The notes under the pieces were generated by a model. The model saw nothing but the letters and a program-made list of their open reading frames with translations. It did no database searches and was not told the DNA's origin. Source: an uncultured Clostridia bacterium (GTDB lineage Bacteria; Bacillota; Clostridia; Oscillospirales; Ruminococcaceae). Taken from it: 5,738 nucleotides of DNA. Of the stretch, positions 1 through 5,619 are shown one piece after another (positions within the stretch are counted from its first letter, which is position 1; every line of letters starts with the position of its first letter). The DNA lies in the NCBI GenBank assembly GCA_946563605.1, contig CAMNVW010000100.1, positions 1-5,738 of the forward strand. Reading direction: 5' to 3'. Position numbers and translations under genes: made by a program.

Positions 1-104
1 CTTAGGGTGGTGTGGGTCAGCTTCGCTGACAGCTCCCTTTACACAAGGGAGCCTTAGGGTGGAGTGGGTCAACTTCGCTGACAGCTCCCTTTACACAAGG
101 GAGC
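1..104. repeat. Two tandem copies of a 52-bp double-hairpin repeat
   Basis: Units are 1-52 and 53-104 and differ at only two positions (11 T versus 63 A; 20 G versus 72 A). Each unit carries a small stem-loop (16-30 and 68-82; GTCAGC-TTC-GCTGAC in unit 1) and a stronger one (32-52 and 84-104; GCTCCCTT-TACAC-AAGGGAGC, 8-bp perfect stem). A third copy begins (CTTA at 105) and then diverges. Unit 1 starts exactly at the window edge, so more copies may lie to the left. Read on the minus strand it begins GGCTCCCTTGTGTAAAGGGA, a sequence I recall as a common intergenic repeat in Ruminococcaceae-like genomes. It contains no coding sequence. Its function is unknown; a transcript-end or mobile-hairpin role is inference. 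Confidence 0.9.
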
Positions 105-193
105 CTTAAAGCTGCCGTGAAATCGGTGGCAGAACAATATCGTCAGGCACTACCAAATTCAAAAACAAAACTATCCCCACTATCATCTATCCC
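105..193. other. Non-coding leader between repeat array and replication gene
   Basis: This AT-rich stretch has no credible ORF. The only structure seen is a weak imperfect hairpin at about 112-132 (CTGCC...GGCAG). No promoter with both a good -35 and a good -10 could be picked, so the promoter of the downstream gene is either weak or lies further left. Confidence 0.4.
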
Positions 194-201
194 AAAGGAG
201 G
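194..201 (+). promoter_or_regulatory. Ribosome binding site that fixes a TTG start
   Basis: AAAGGAGG is a near-perfect Shine-Dalgarno sequence. It sits 7 nt before the TTG at 209-211, and no ATG or GTG lies at a usable distance in that frame, so the TTG start is well supported. Confidence 0.85.
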
Positions 202-208
202 TATCATT

Positions 209-1090
209 TTGGCACGTCCGCAAAAGGAAGGTTTGGAGTACTTTTCTTTGGATGTGGACTTTTTCTCGGATCGCAAAATCAAGATTTTAAAAGGCAGGTT
301 TGGCGCAGACGGCATCACATACTATTTGTATCTGCTGTGCGAAATCTACAGGGGACACGGCTATTATCTGGACTTCGACAAGGACTTTGATTATATCACC
401 TCCGCCGAACTGGGTATGAGCCCCGAAAAAATAGGGCAGATGAGGAAATTCTTATTGGAACGGTCACTGTTTGACAACAAACTTTTTCAGTCGGACACTA
501 TCCTCACGTCCACCTCCATACAAAGACGGTTTCAGCTGGCGGTAAAGTCCCGCGCCAGCAAAAATCCAATCGTCGTAAACCCAAAGTTTTGGCTTCTTTC
601 AAAGGAAGAAACGCAAAGCTTTATTAAAATGCACCCTGACATGGAAAATTCCGAGAAAAACCCCCATTATTCCAAGAAAAACTCCGAGAATCCCCAGAAT
701 AATGACATAAAGGAAAGTAAAGTAAATATTACTGCTGCTACTACTAGGGAGCAGGAGGAATTGATTGATTTTTGCGCAGAGAATCTCTGCATATCAGCGT
801 CGATGATCCGCAGCGAGATTGAAGGGTATCTTCAAAAAGGGATGAAGGCGGCTTTGATTGAGGCGGCTGTCAAAGAAGCGGCTGTATCCGGTTCCCCCAA
901 CTGGAAGTATGCAAGGGCAATCCTCGAACGGTGTGTGAAAGAGGGGATTACAACGCCCGAGCAGTTTGGACAGAGTATCGGAAGGGCGAAGCTCCCCCGC
1001 AGGGAAAAGAAGCCGGAAGTCCCCTCCGCAGTGGATTCTTCCATTGATTTTGACGCGATACAACGTTACATAGCCGCAGGGGGACACTGA
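209..1090 (+). CDS. DUF4373 / DnaD-domain replication protein (phage or ICE type)
   Basis: The protein has 293 residues and starts at TTG. Residues about 6-110 match the DUF4373 (Lin1244/Lin1753-like) N-terminal domain: a GLEYFSLDVDFF opening, then KIKILKGRFGADG and a YLLCEIYR helix. That domain is thought to be a winged-helix DNA-binding fold. Residues about 142-180 are a polar, Asn/Lys/Ser-rich linker, typical of these proteins. Residues about 182-255 resemble a DnaD-like helical domain, ending in NWKYARAILERCVKEGITT, which corresponds to the family's YIxxILxxW-type motif. Proteins of this design are usually encoded in prophages and integrative elements of Firmicutes, where they open DNA and help load the replicative helicase, often beside a DnaC-like loader. 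No loader, integrase or other phage gene is seen here, so it is probably the border or a remnant of an element. The frame is intact. The domain calls are from motif memory, without a profile search. Confidence 0.85.
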   Translation: MARPQKEGLEYFSLDVDFFSDRKIKILKGRFGADGITYYLYLLCEIYRGHGYYLDFDKDFDYITSAELGMSPEKIGQMRKFLLERSLFDNKLFQSDTILTSTSIQRRFQLAVKSRASKNPIVVNPKFWLLSKEETQSFIKMHPDMENSEKNPHYSKKNSENPQNNDIKESKVNITAATTREQEELIDFCAENLCISASMIRSEIEGYLQKGMKAALIEAAVKEAAVSGSPNWKYARAILERCVKEGITTPEQFGQSIGRAKLPRREKKPEVPSAVDSSIDFDAIQRYIAAGGH

Positions 1091-1114
1091 TATTATCGCT
1101 CAGGCTAGACGTTA

Positions 1115-1141
1115 GGATAAGAGAATGAAAAAATCTTATCC
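1115..1141. terminator. Inverted repeat between two convergent genes
   Basis: A perfect 8-bp stem (GGATAAGA at 1115-1122, TCTTATCC at 1134-1141) encloses an 11-nt A-rich loop. It lies between the end of the replication gene (1090) and the end of the minus-strand gene, whose TAA stop (1136-1138) is inside the right arm. The stem is AT-rich and no T-run follows on either strand, so it would be a weak terminator at best. Confidence 0.3.
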
Positions 1142-1708
1142 AATTTGTGCTTCCACTTTTTCCATCAGCAGCGCCAGAAGCTGATCGAGAAGCGCTTGAT
1201 TCTCGGGACAGTCCACGAGACAGTATGCGTTAAACTGGAAAGAACCGTATCGCTCAAAAGAGCTTGTCTGAAAGCACACTTCTTTTTGACACAGCTGAAG
1301 CTCGAGTGGATTTTGCCAATCGAAACGAATCCAATATTCATATCCGTCCTCGGTAAAATGGGTTTTGGAGGAGCTGTGATATTCGCCGAGCTTTTTTCGC
1401 ACCTTTAGAGAGGAGAGCAGTTTGCAGAGCCGGTCTTTGTCCTGTGGAGAGAAAAAATCAAACTCACATTCCAACGAAGATTTCTCTTTGATACCAAGGA
1501 CATCCTTTTGCAAACCTGACCAAGCGATTGGAAAAATATAGGTTTTCTCATAGTCTTTTCGGTCGTAAGAATCGGTGAAAATAAAAATCTCCTTCTTTTC
1601 CAGCACCTCCCCCAGCGTGCGGACGGGGAATAGAAGCCAATAAAGGGAAAGACCGAGCAGAAGAATCAGCAGAACAAACAAGAGATGCTTTTTCATTTTA
1701 ACAGACAA
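1136..1708 (-). CDS. Unrecognised membrane-anchored protein, six cysteines
   Basis: The protein has 190 residues and I do not recognise a family. A short basic start (MSVKMKKH) is followed by a hydrophobic stretch at about 8-28 (LLFVLLILLLGL...WLLF), which reads as a signal anchor. There is no lipobox cysteine. The remainder, about 160 residues, should face the outside. It is rich in aromatic and charged residues (IFIFTDSYDRKDYEKTYIF; GYEYWIRFDW). It has six cysteines (81, 95, 140, 145, 163, 167), an even number that could form disulfides. The C-terminal part (168-188) looks like an amphipathic helix. The TTG start is chosen because AAAGGAGG lies 8 nt upstream; the alternative ATG at residue 5 would be 20 nt away. 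The gene is divergent from pstS and visibly more AT-rich than pstC, pstA and pstB. Any link to phosphate uptake is speculation. Confidence 0.75.
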   Translation of the reverse strand: MSVKMKKHLLFVLLILLLGLSLYWLLFPVRTLGEVLEKKEIFIFTDSYDRKDYEKTYIFPIAWSGLQKDVLGIKEKSSLECEFDFFSPQDKDRLCKLLSSLKVRKKLGEYHSSSKTHFTEDGYEYWIRFDWQNPLELQLCQKEVCFQTSSFERYGSFQFNAYCLVDCPENQALLDQLLALLMEKVEAQIG

Positions 1709-1716
1709 TTACATGA

Positions 1717-1724
1717 CCTCCTTT
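1717..1724 (-). promoter_or_regulatory. Ribosome binding site deciding a TTG start (minus strand)
   Basis: On the minus strand this reads AAAGGAGG, with 8 nt before the TTG at 1708-1706. An ATG at 1714-1712 lies only 2 nt after the site and is followed directly by TAA, so it cannot start the gene. Confidence 0.8.
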
Positions 1725-1731
1725 TTCCTTT

Positions 1732-1737
1732 ATTATA
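1732..1737 (-). promoter_or_regulatory. Possible -10 box of the six-cysteine protein gene
   Basis: On the minus strand this reads TATAAT, a consensus -10, just upstream of the ribosome binding site. It sits in a palindromic TATTATAATA (1731-1740), so it also reads TATAAT on the plus strand. The -35 position at 17-bp spacing (1755-1760, TACCCA) matches the consensus poorly, and the predicted start falls at the edge of the ribosome binding site. This promoter would be weak or activator-dependent. Confidence 0.35.
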
Positions 1738-1748
1738 ATATGTTTTCG

Positions 1749-1804
1749 AAGTTTTGGGTATCGTGCGTTTTCAAAAATCAGGTCAAAGTTTTTCGGTATC
1801 GTGC
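1749..1804. repeat. Direct repeat pair in the divergent promoter region
   Basis: GGTATCGTGC occurs at 1757-1766 and again at 1795-1804, 38 bp apart start to start. The match extends leftwards with small differences: AAGTTTTG before the first copy and AAGTTTTTC before the second. The first copy overlaps the expected -35 position of the minus-strand gene. The second ends 52 bp before the -35 box of pstS. This could be a pair of protein-binding sites or a small old duplication. Confidence 0.6.
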
Positions 1805-1855
1805 AGTGGATAGAAAAAACCGATAAGAACAAAATCGTCCATCGAAAATATGAAA

Positions 1856-1884
1856 TTGACGGCTTGAGAAAGATGTGGTATCTT
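1856..1884 (+). promoter_or_regulatory. Probable pstS operon promoter
   Basis: TTGACG (1856-1861, 5 of 6 to the -35 consensus) is followed by a 17-bp spacer and TATCTT (1879-1884, 4 of 6). TGG directly before the -10 gives an extended -10 (TGn). Transcription would start near 1891, leaving a leader of about 62 nt. I could not find a convincing PhoP-type box (TTAACA-like direct repeats 11 bp apart) next to it. Confidence 0.6.
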
Positions 1885-1889
1885 ATGAA

Positions 1890-1924
1890 CGCAAGTGAAT
1901 TGCCGTAAAAGGGCAGTTCTTGCG
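1890..1924 (+). promoter_or_regulatory. Leader stem-loop ahead of pstS
   Basis: The outer stem CGCAAG (1890-1895) pairs with CTTGCG (1919-1924). The inner stem TGCC (1901-1904) pairs with GGCA (1912-1915) around the loop GTAAAAG. It begins at the predicted transcription start and ends 15 nt before the ribosome binding site. It may protect the 5' end of the mRNA. No T-run follows, so it is not a terminator. Confidence 0.4.
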
Positions 1925-1939
1925 ATTATCAAGTTTTAC

Positions 1940-1944
1940 GGAGG
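1940..1944 (+). promoter_or_regulatory. Ribosome binding site of pstS
   Basis: GGAGG lies 8 nt before the ATG at 1953. It selects this ATG over an in-frame TTG at 1920 that would add 11 residues in front of the signal peptide. Confidence 0.8.
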
Positions 1945-1952
1945 CATTCCAT

Positions 1953-2960
1953 ATGAAAAAAATGCTTGCTTTGCTGCTTGCTGCAACAATGGGTCTGACC
2001 ATGATGGCAGGATGCGGCTCTAAAGAAGGCTCCAAAGAATCCACACAGGAAGAAACAAAACAGGAAACACAGACTGAGGAAAAAACCGAGGAAACTAAGG
2101 AAGAAACCAAAGAAGAAACAACAGCAGAAGCTGAATTTCAGTCCTCGCTGATGTTCTGCGGCTCCACCTCCCTGTACCCGATCATCTCCTCGCTGGCGTC
2201 TTCCTTCACCGAAGGCTATGTATCGTGGGATAAGGTGGACGCATCCTTCCCAGACAGCAATATCTCGGTTTATGTTGCTCCAGGCGGCTCCGGCGTAGGC
2301 GTCAGCGCAGCAATCGACGGAACAGCAGACTTTGGTATGCTGGCGCGCGATATTAAAGACAGCGAAGTAGAAGCTCTGGGCGAACATTATCAGAACTTTG
2401 TCGTTGCAAAGGACGCGCTGACCGTTTCGGTCAATATGCAGAACCCAATCTGCTCTGTGATGGACGATATGTCCACCGATGTGATCCGCCAGATCTTTGC
2501 AGGCGAGCTCACCACATGGGATCAGGTAGACGCTTCTCTGCCGGCAGAAGCAATCAACGTATACATCCGCGACCTTTCCGGCGGCGCTTATGAAGTGTTC
2601 CAGAAATCGGTTATGGGCGACAGCGAAGTAACCGCTTCCGCTACCCAGTCCGCATCCATGACCGAGCTTGCAACCAACATTGCAAACGACCCATGGGCAA
2701 TCGGCTACGCAGGCTACGGCGCTTACAACAAGGCAAACGCAGAGGAACAGGTTCTGTTTGCCATGAAGGTTGACGGCGTAGAAGCAAGTGAAGAAAACAT
2801 CATCAGCGGCGAGTACAAGATCCAGCGTCCGGTTATGTTCGTAACAGGCAAAGAGGTCACTCCTTCCGCACAGAAATTCATTGACTATGTTTTCTCCCAG
2901 ACCGGCTATGACGTTGTAGAAGCAAACGGTTATATCCCAGCATTTACACCAGCTGCATAA
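1953..2960 (+). CDS. pstS: Phosphate ABC transporter, substrate-binding lipoprotein PstS
   Basis: The protein has 335 residues. It captures phosphate outside the cell and passes it to the PstC-PstA channel. A lipoprotein signal peptide (1-20) ends in MAGC, with Cys21 as the lipid anchor. A Glu/Thr/Lys-rich tether follows (about 22-60, repeated EET and KEET). The binding fold then shows three phosphate-loop motifs: GSTSLYP (70-76), GGSGVGVSAAIDGTADFG (111-128) and IRDLSGGAYEVF (205-216). Ser113, Asp126, Arg206 and Ser209 are the likely counterparts of the phosphate ligands known in E. coli PstS. The usual SR after the Asp-containing motif is replaced by LARDIK. Two internal segments, 92-113 and 189-211, resemble each other. 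The start is set by the lipoprotein signal and the GGAGG 8 nt upstream. It is first in the pst operon. Another oxyanion ligand cannot be excluded, but the order S-C-A-B favours phosphate. Confidence 0.92.
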   Translation: MKKMLALLLAATMGLTMMAGCGSKEGSKESTQEETKQETQTEEKTEETKEETKEETTAEAEFQSSLMFCGSTSLYPIISSLASSFTEGYVSWDKVDASFPDSNISVYVAPGGSGVGVSAAIDGTADFGMLARDIKDSEVEALGEHYQNFVVAKDALTVSVNMQNPICSVMDDMSTDVIRQIFAGELTTWDQVDASLPAEAINVYIRDLSGGAYEVFQKSVMGDSEVTASATQSASMTELATNIANDPWAIGYAGYGAYNKANAEEQVLFAMKVDGVEASEENIISGEYKIQRPVMFVTGKEVTPSAQKFIDYVFSQTGYDVVEANGYIPAFTPAA

Positions 2961-2979
2961 ATTTTATTTTTCCAGTAAC

Positions 2980-3016
2980 AGGATGTCGCTGCCGCTTTTG
3001 CCGGCGGCGGCATCTT
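2980..3016 (+). promoter_or_regulatory. GC-rich stem-loop between pstS and pstC (attenuator or mRNA stabiliser)
   Basis: A 15-bp stem (left arm 2980-2994, right arm 3002-3016, with three G-U pairs when transcribed) closes a 7-nt loop CTTTTGC. Only a short T stretch (3015-3017) trails it, so it should be a leaky terminator or a block to 3' exonuclease. Such intercistronic hairpins after pstS are known to let the binding protein be made in excess over the membrane parts. That role is inferred here. Confidence 0.6.
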
Positions 3017-3040
3017 TGCTGTGTTTGCCTGTTTTGATGA

Positions 3041-3047
3041 AAGGAGG
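3041..3047 (+). promoter_or_regulatory. Ribosome binding site deciding the pstC start
   Basis: AAGGAGG lies 7 nt before the ATG at 3055. An ATG at 3051 is out of frame. The in-frame ATG at 2983 sits inside the stem-loop and has no ribosome binding site. Confidence 0.8.
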
Positions 3048-3054
3048 ACGATGG

Positions 3055-3930
3055 ATGCAAAAGAATCTGAACCGTCTGTTTTCTCTGCTGATAAAGCTCT
3101 TGACGGCGCTGTCCGTTTTGATGCTGGCTTTTGTGATTTTTTTCATTGTCAAAGAAGCGCTGCCTTTGTTTGAGGAGGTGTCGCTGAAGGAATTTCTGTT
3201 CGGTCAGCGCTGGATGCCGATTGCTTACACAGGGGAGACCTCCTTTGGCATTTTTAATTTCATCATGGCGACCTTGTATGTTTCGCTGATTGCGATGGTG
3301 ATTTCGGTGGCGGTGGGGGTCGGAACGGCGCTGTTTCTGGTGTTCTGCACAACAGAGCGCGTCCGCAGTTTATTCCTTCCGGCAATCGACCTGCTGGCAG
3401 GGATCCCGTCTGTCATCTACGGCTTTATCGGCATCACGGTGGTGGTAAAGCTGTTTATCCGCGCGGGCGTTCATACAGGCTCCTGCGTGCTTGCGGCGAG
3501 CATTGTGCTGGCGGTGATGCTGCTGCCGTACCTTGTGTCCTCGTGCAGCGAGACCATTTTGAAGATGAAAGAACGCTACCTTCCTGCCGCACAGGCGATG
3601 GGTGTTTCCCGATGGTACGCAGCCGCGACCTTGATTCTGCCTGCCTCCTGGAAAAATATCCTGCTGTCCATGATTCTGGCGGTGGGACGGGCGATGGGCG
3701 AAACGATGGCGGTGATGATGGTGATGGGAAACGCCAATCTGTTTCCGCGTCTGCTGGGAAAGAGCGAAACGATTGCTTCGGTGATTGCCCTGGAGATGGG
3801 CACCGCCGTTGTGGACAGCCCGCATTACCATGCGCTGTATGCGGCGGGCATGGTGCTGATGGTACTGCTGTTTGTTATCAATGTTTCCATCAATCTGATT
3901 CGGGCGAAACTGCTGGAACAGGGGAGGTAA
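3055..3930 (+). CDS. pstC: Phosphate ABC transporter permease PstC
   Basis: The protein has 291 residues, normal for PstC. It is one of two membrane subunits that form the phosphate channel. About six membrane helices are visible: 15-36, 66-97, 107-135, 143-166, 202-226 and 262-284. PstC-type landmarks are FGIFNFIMATL (64-74), LAGIPSVIYGF (114-124), the EAA-like loop that docks the ATPase (AAQAMGVSRWYAAATLILP, 178-196) and GRAMGETMAVMMVMGN (211-226). The start at 3055 follows AAGGAGG by 7 nt; a longer reading from 2983 would add 24 residues encoded largely by the stem-loop. pstA follows after 4 nt, and its ribosome binding site overlaps the end of this gene, so translation is probably coupled. 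Confidence 0.93.
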   Translation: MQKNLNRLFSLLIKLLTALSVLMLAFVIFFIVKEALPLFEEVSLKEFLFGQRWMPIAYTGETSFGIFNFIMATLYVSLIAMVISVAVGVGTALFLVFCTTERVRSLFLPAIDLLAGIPSVIYGFIGITVVVKLFIRAGVHTGSCVLAASIVLAVMLLPYLVSSCSETILKMKERYLPAAQAMGVSRWYAAATLILPASWKNILLSMILAVGRAMGETMAVMMVMGNANLFPRLLGKSETIASVIALEMGTAVVDSPHYHALYAAGMVLMVLLFVINVSINLIRAKLLEQGR

Positions 3931-3934
3931 GGCG

Positions 3935-4771
3935 ATGAAAGGAAAACTGACAAAGCTCTGGGCGGTGTGCAGTATGCTGATTGCGGCGTCGCTGATCCTG
4001 TTTTTGTTCGGCTATGTGTTTGTGCAGGGTGCAGGCAGCATCAGCTGGGAGTTCCTCACTCAGCCGCCGCGCGGAGCGGTTTTGGGGATGGAAGGCGGCA
4101 TTTTTCCGGCAATCGTCGGAAGTTTGTGGTTTACGGCGACAGCGCTGGTGCTTGGAGGGATCCCTGCGGTGGCAGTCGCGCTGTATCTGGAATTTTACTG
4201 CCGCAGCAAAAAGATGGCGGCATTTGTGCGTCTGGTGATGCAGTGCATTTCGGGCATCCCGTCGATCGTACTGGGGCTGTTTGCGTACAGCTTTCTGGTG
4301 AAGAGCCTTGGCTGGGGACGGTGCGTTTTGTCCGCAGGAGCCGCACTCGCCATTATGATTCTCCCCTTTATCGAGGTCAGGGCAGAAAAAGCGTTTCAGG
4401 AGGTTCCGCCGCAGATGATACAGGCGTCCTATCATCTGGGGTGCTCGCGCTTTTATACAATACAGAAAATCGTTCTGCCGTATTGCAGCGGCGAACTGGT
4501 CTCGGCGCTGATTTTGGGGGGCTGCTATGCGATGGGCGCGACAGCACCGCTGATTTTTACAGGAGCGGTCGCCTATGCGGCTTCACCGACAAGCCTGTTT
4601 GCACCGGCGATGGCGCTGCCGCTGCATTTGTATCTGCTGGTGGCACAGGGGAGCACCTCGCTGAAAACAGCCTATGGCACAGCCTTTGTGATGATGGTTC
4701 TGATTCTGGTCAGCAACGTGCTGGCGACACTGTATGCAAGGAGGAGACATAAAAAATGGAGAAACGGATGA
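3935..4771 (+). CDS. pstA: Phosphate ABC transporter permease PstA
   Basis: The protein has 278 residues. It is the second channel subunit, partner of PstC. Landmarks are the first membrane helix (about 9-31), EGGIFPAIVGSLWFT (53-67), ISGIPSIVLGLFAY (105-118), the EAA-like loop MIQASYHLGCSRFYTIQKIVLP (161-182, quoted here in outline as Q163, G169 and LP181-182) and YAMGATAPLIF (198-208). PstA proteins normally read GETAPL at this last site; here Glu is replaced by Ala. GGGGAGG (3921-3927), inside the end of pstC, lies 7 nt before the ATG. The gene ends in a basic tail (YARRRHKKWRNG) and overlaps pstB by 16 nt. There is no sign of a frameshift. Confidence 0.92.
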   Translation: MKGKLTKLWAVCSMLIAASLILFLFGYVFVQGAGSISWEFLTQPPRGAVLGMEGGIFPAIVGSLWFTATALVLGGIPAVAVALYLEFYCRSKKMAAFVRLVMQCISGIPSIVLGLFAYSFLVKSLGWGRCVLSAGAALAIMILPFIEVRAEKAFQEVPPQMIQASYHLGCSRFYTIQKIVLPYCSGELVSALILGGCYAMGATAPLIFTGAVAYAASPTSLFAPAMALPLHLYLLVAQGSTSLKTAYGTAFVMMVLILVSNVLATLYARRRHKKWRNG

Positions 4772-5505
4772 CGATTCAAAACCTGTGCGCAGGCTATGAC
4801 GGCAAGCAGGTTCTGCACAATATTTCCTTGGAAATCCCTTCCAACAAAATCACCGCCATCATCGGACCTTCGGGATGTGGAAAATCCACCCTGCTGCACT
4901 GTCTGAACGGGATGCTGCGGCAGGAAACGGGGGCAAGCGTCAGCGGAGAAATCTTGCTGGACGGGCAGGATACCGCAGCCATGCAGGAGGATCAGCTGCG
5001 CCGTCAGGTGGGATTGGTGTCGCAGACGCCGTCGCCGTTTCCATTTTCCATTTTGGAGAACATGACCTACGGCCCGCGCTATTACGGGGTGCGCAATAAA
5101 ACGCAGCTTCAGCAGATTGCCGAAGAGAAGCTGAGGCTTGCGGGACTGTACGACGAAGTGAAGGAGCAGCTGCACAAAAGCGCGCTGAAGCTCTCCGGCG
5201 GTCAGCAGCAGAGATTGTGCATTGCGCGCGCACTCACCGCAGAGCCGCGCGTTTTGCTGCTGGACGAGCCGTGTTCCGCGCTGGATGTGCAGGCGTCCGC
5301 GGTGATTGAGGAGATGCTGACCCGCTTAAAGCAAACCTACACCATCGTGATTGTCACCCACAACATCGTGCAGGCGCGGCGCATTTCCGACTATGTGGCG
5401 TTTATCAAGGATGGACGTCTGGTGGAGTGGGGAGAAGCCGCTTGCCTGTTTGCCTCTCCCCAGCAGGAGGAAACGCGCGCTTTTCTGGACGGCATTTACG
5501 GATAA
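4756..5505 (+). CDS. pstB: Phosphate ABC transporter ATP-binding protein PstB
   Basis: The protein has 249 residues, the usual length. It is the cytoplasmic ATPase that powers PstC-PstA. Walker A is GPSGCGKST (37-45, Lys43). The Q-loop is SQTPSPFPFSILENMTYGPR (89-108), a PstB-type PFPxSI segment. The ABC signature is LSGGQQQR (146-153), Walker B is VLLLDEP (166-172), the D-loop is SALD (174-177) and the switch histidine is His202 (VTHN). Typical PstB has NDLIPG after the Walker A helix and SALDP at the D-loop; this one has NGMLRQ and SALDV, so it is somewhat divergent. The ATG at 4756 is 11 nt after AAGGAGG (4738-4744). A second ATG at 4768 overlaps the pstA stop as ATGA and is a possible alternative start. 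No phoU follows. Confidence 0.93.
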   Translation: MEKRMTIQNLCAGYDGKQVLHNISLEIPSNKITAIIGPSGCGKSTLLHCLNGMLRQETGASVSGEILLDGQDTAAMQEDQLRRQVGLVSQTPSPFPFSILENMTYGPRYYGVRNKTQLQQIAEEKLRLAGLYDEVKEQLHKSALKLSGGQQQRLCIARALTAEPRVLLLDEPCSALDVQASAVIEEMLTRLKQTYTIVIVTHNIVQARRISDYVAFIKDGRLVEWGEAACLFASPQQEETRAFLDGIYG

Positions 5506-5569
5506 ACGGAAAGCTGGCGGCATATTTTCCTTGTAAAAGAAGCTCAGGAAAACAAAAATAATTGTAAAA
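5506..5569. other. Spacer after pstB
   Basis: This AT-rich spacer has no gene. A weak inverted repeat (TTTTCCT at 5525-5531, AGGAAAA at 5546-5552, 14-nt loop) could add to transcript ending but has no T-run. Confidence 0.3.
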
Positions 5570-5602
5570 AAAGGACGATACCCGCTTGGGGTACCGTCCT
5601 TT
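5566..5602. terminator. Terminator shared by two convergent genes, stronger on the minus strand
   Basis: A hairpin at 5570-5602 has a 14-position stem with one mismatch (A5578/C5594) and the loop GCTTG. On the minus strand the mismatch becomes a U-G pair and the stem runs into seven T (A-run 5566-5572), a typical intrinsic terminator for the ABC-F gene. On the plus strand it is followed by TTTCTC only, so it should end pstB transcription less cleanly. Confidence 0.8.
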
Positions 5603-5619
5603 CTCGATTCTGTGATGAG

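Noticed and set aside
1..104. CRISPR array
   Set aside because: The units abut with no unique spacers between them, and the whole 52 bp is repeated.
1145..1408. Plus-strand ORF of 87 codons
   Set aside because: It lies opposite the minus-strand gene, which has a strong ribosome binding site and a clear signal anchor; this frame looks like a shadow.
1712..1714. ATG start for the minus-strand gene
   Set aside because: It is followed at once by TAA and is only 2 nt from the ribosome binding site.
1741..1952. Classical PhoP/PhoB box upstream of pstS
   Set aside because: I looked for TTAACA-like direct repeats and CTGTCAT-like repeats on both strands and found none that was convincing.
1920..1952. 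TTG start 11 codons upstream for pstS
   Set aside because: It would put a non-signal extension before the lipoprotein signal peptide and lacks a ribosome binding site; the ATG at 1953 has one.
2983..3054. Longer pstC from ATG 2983
   Set aside because: That ATG is inside a strong hairpin with no ribosome binding site; AAGGAGG at 3041-3047 points to 3055.
3543..4752. Long alternative frames overlapping pstC and pstA
   Set aside because: They are shadows in GC-rich coding DNA and lack family features; the pst frames carry all conserved motifs.
5573..5583. Third copy of the GGTATCGT motif (minus strand reads GGGTATCGTCC)
   Set aside because: It is part of the terminator stem and differs at the end; the similarity is probably chance.
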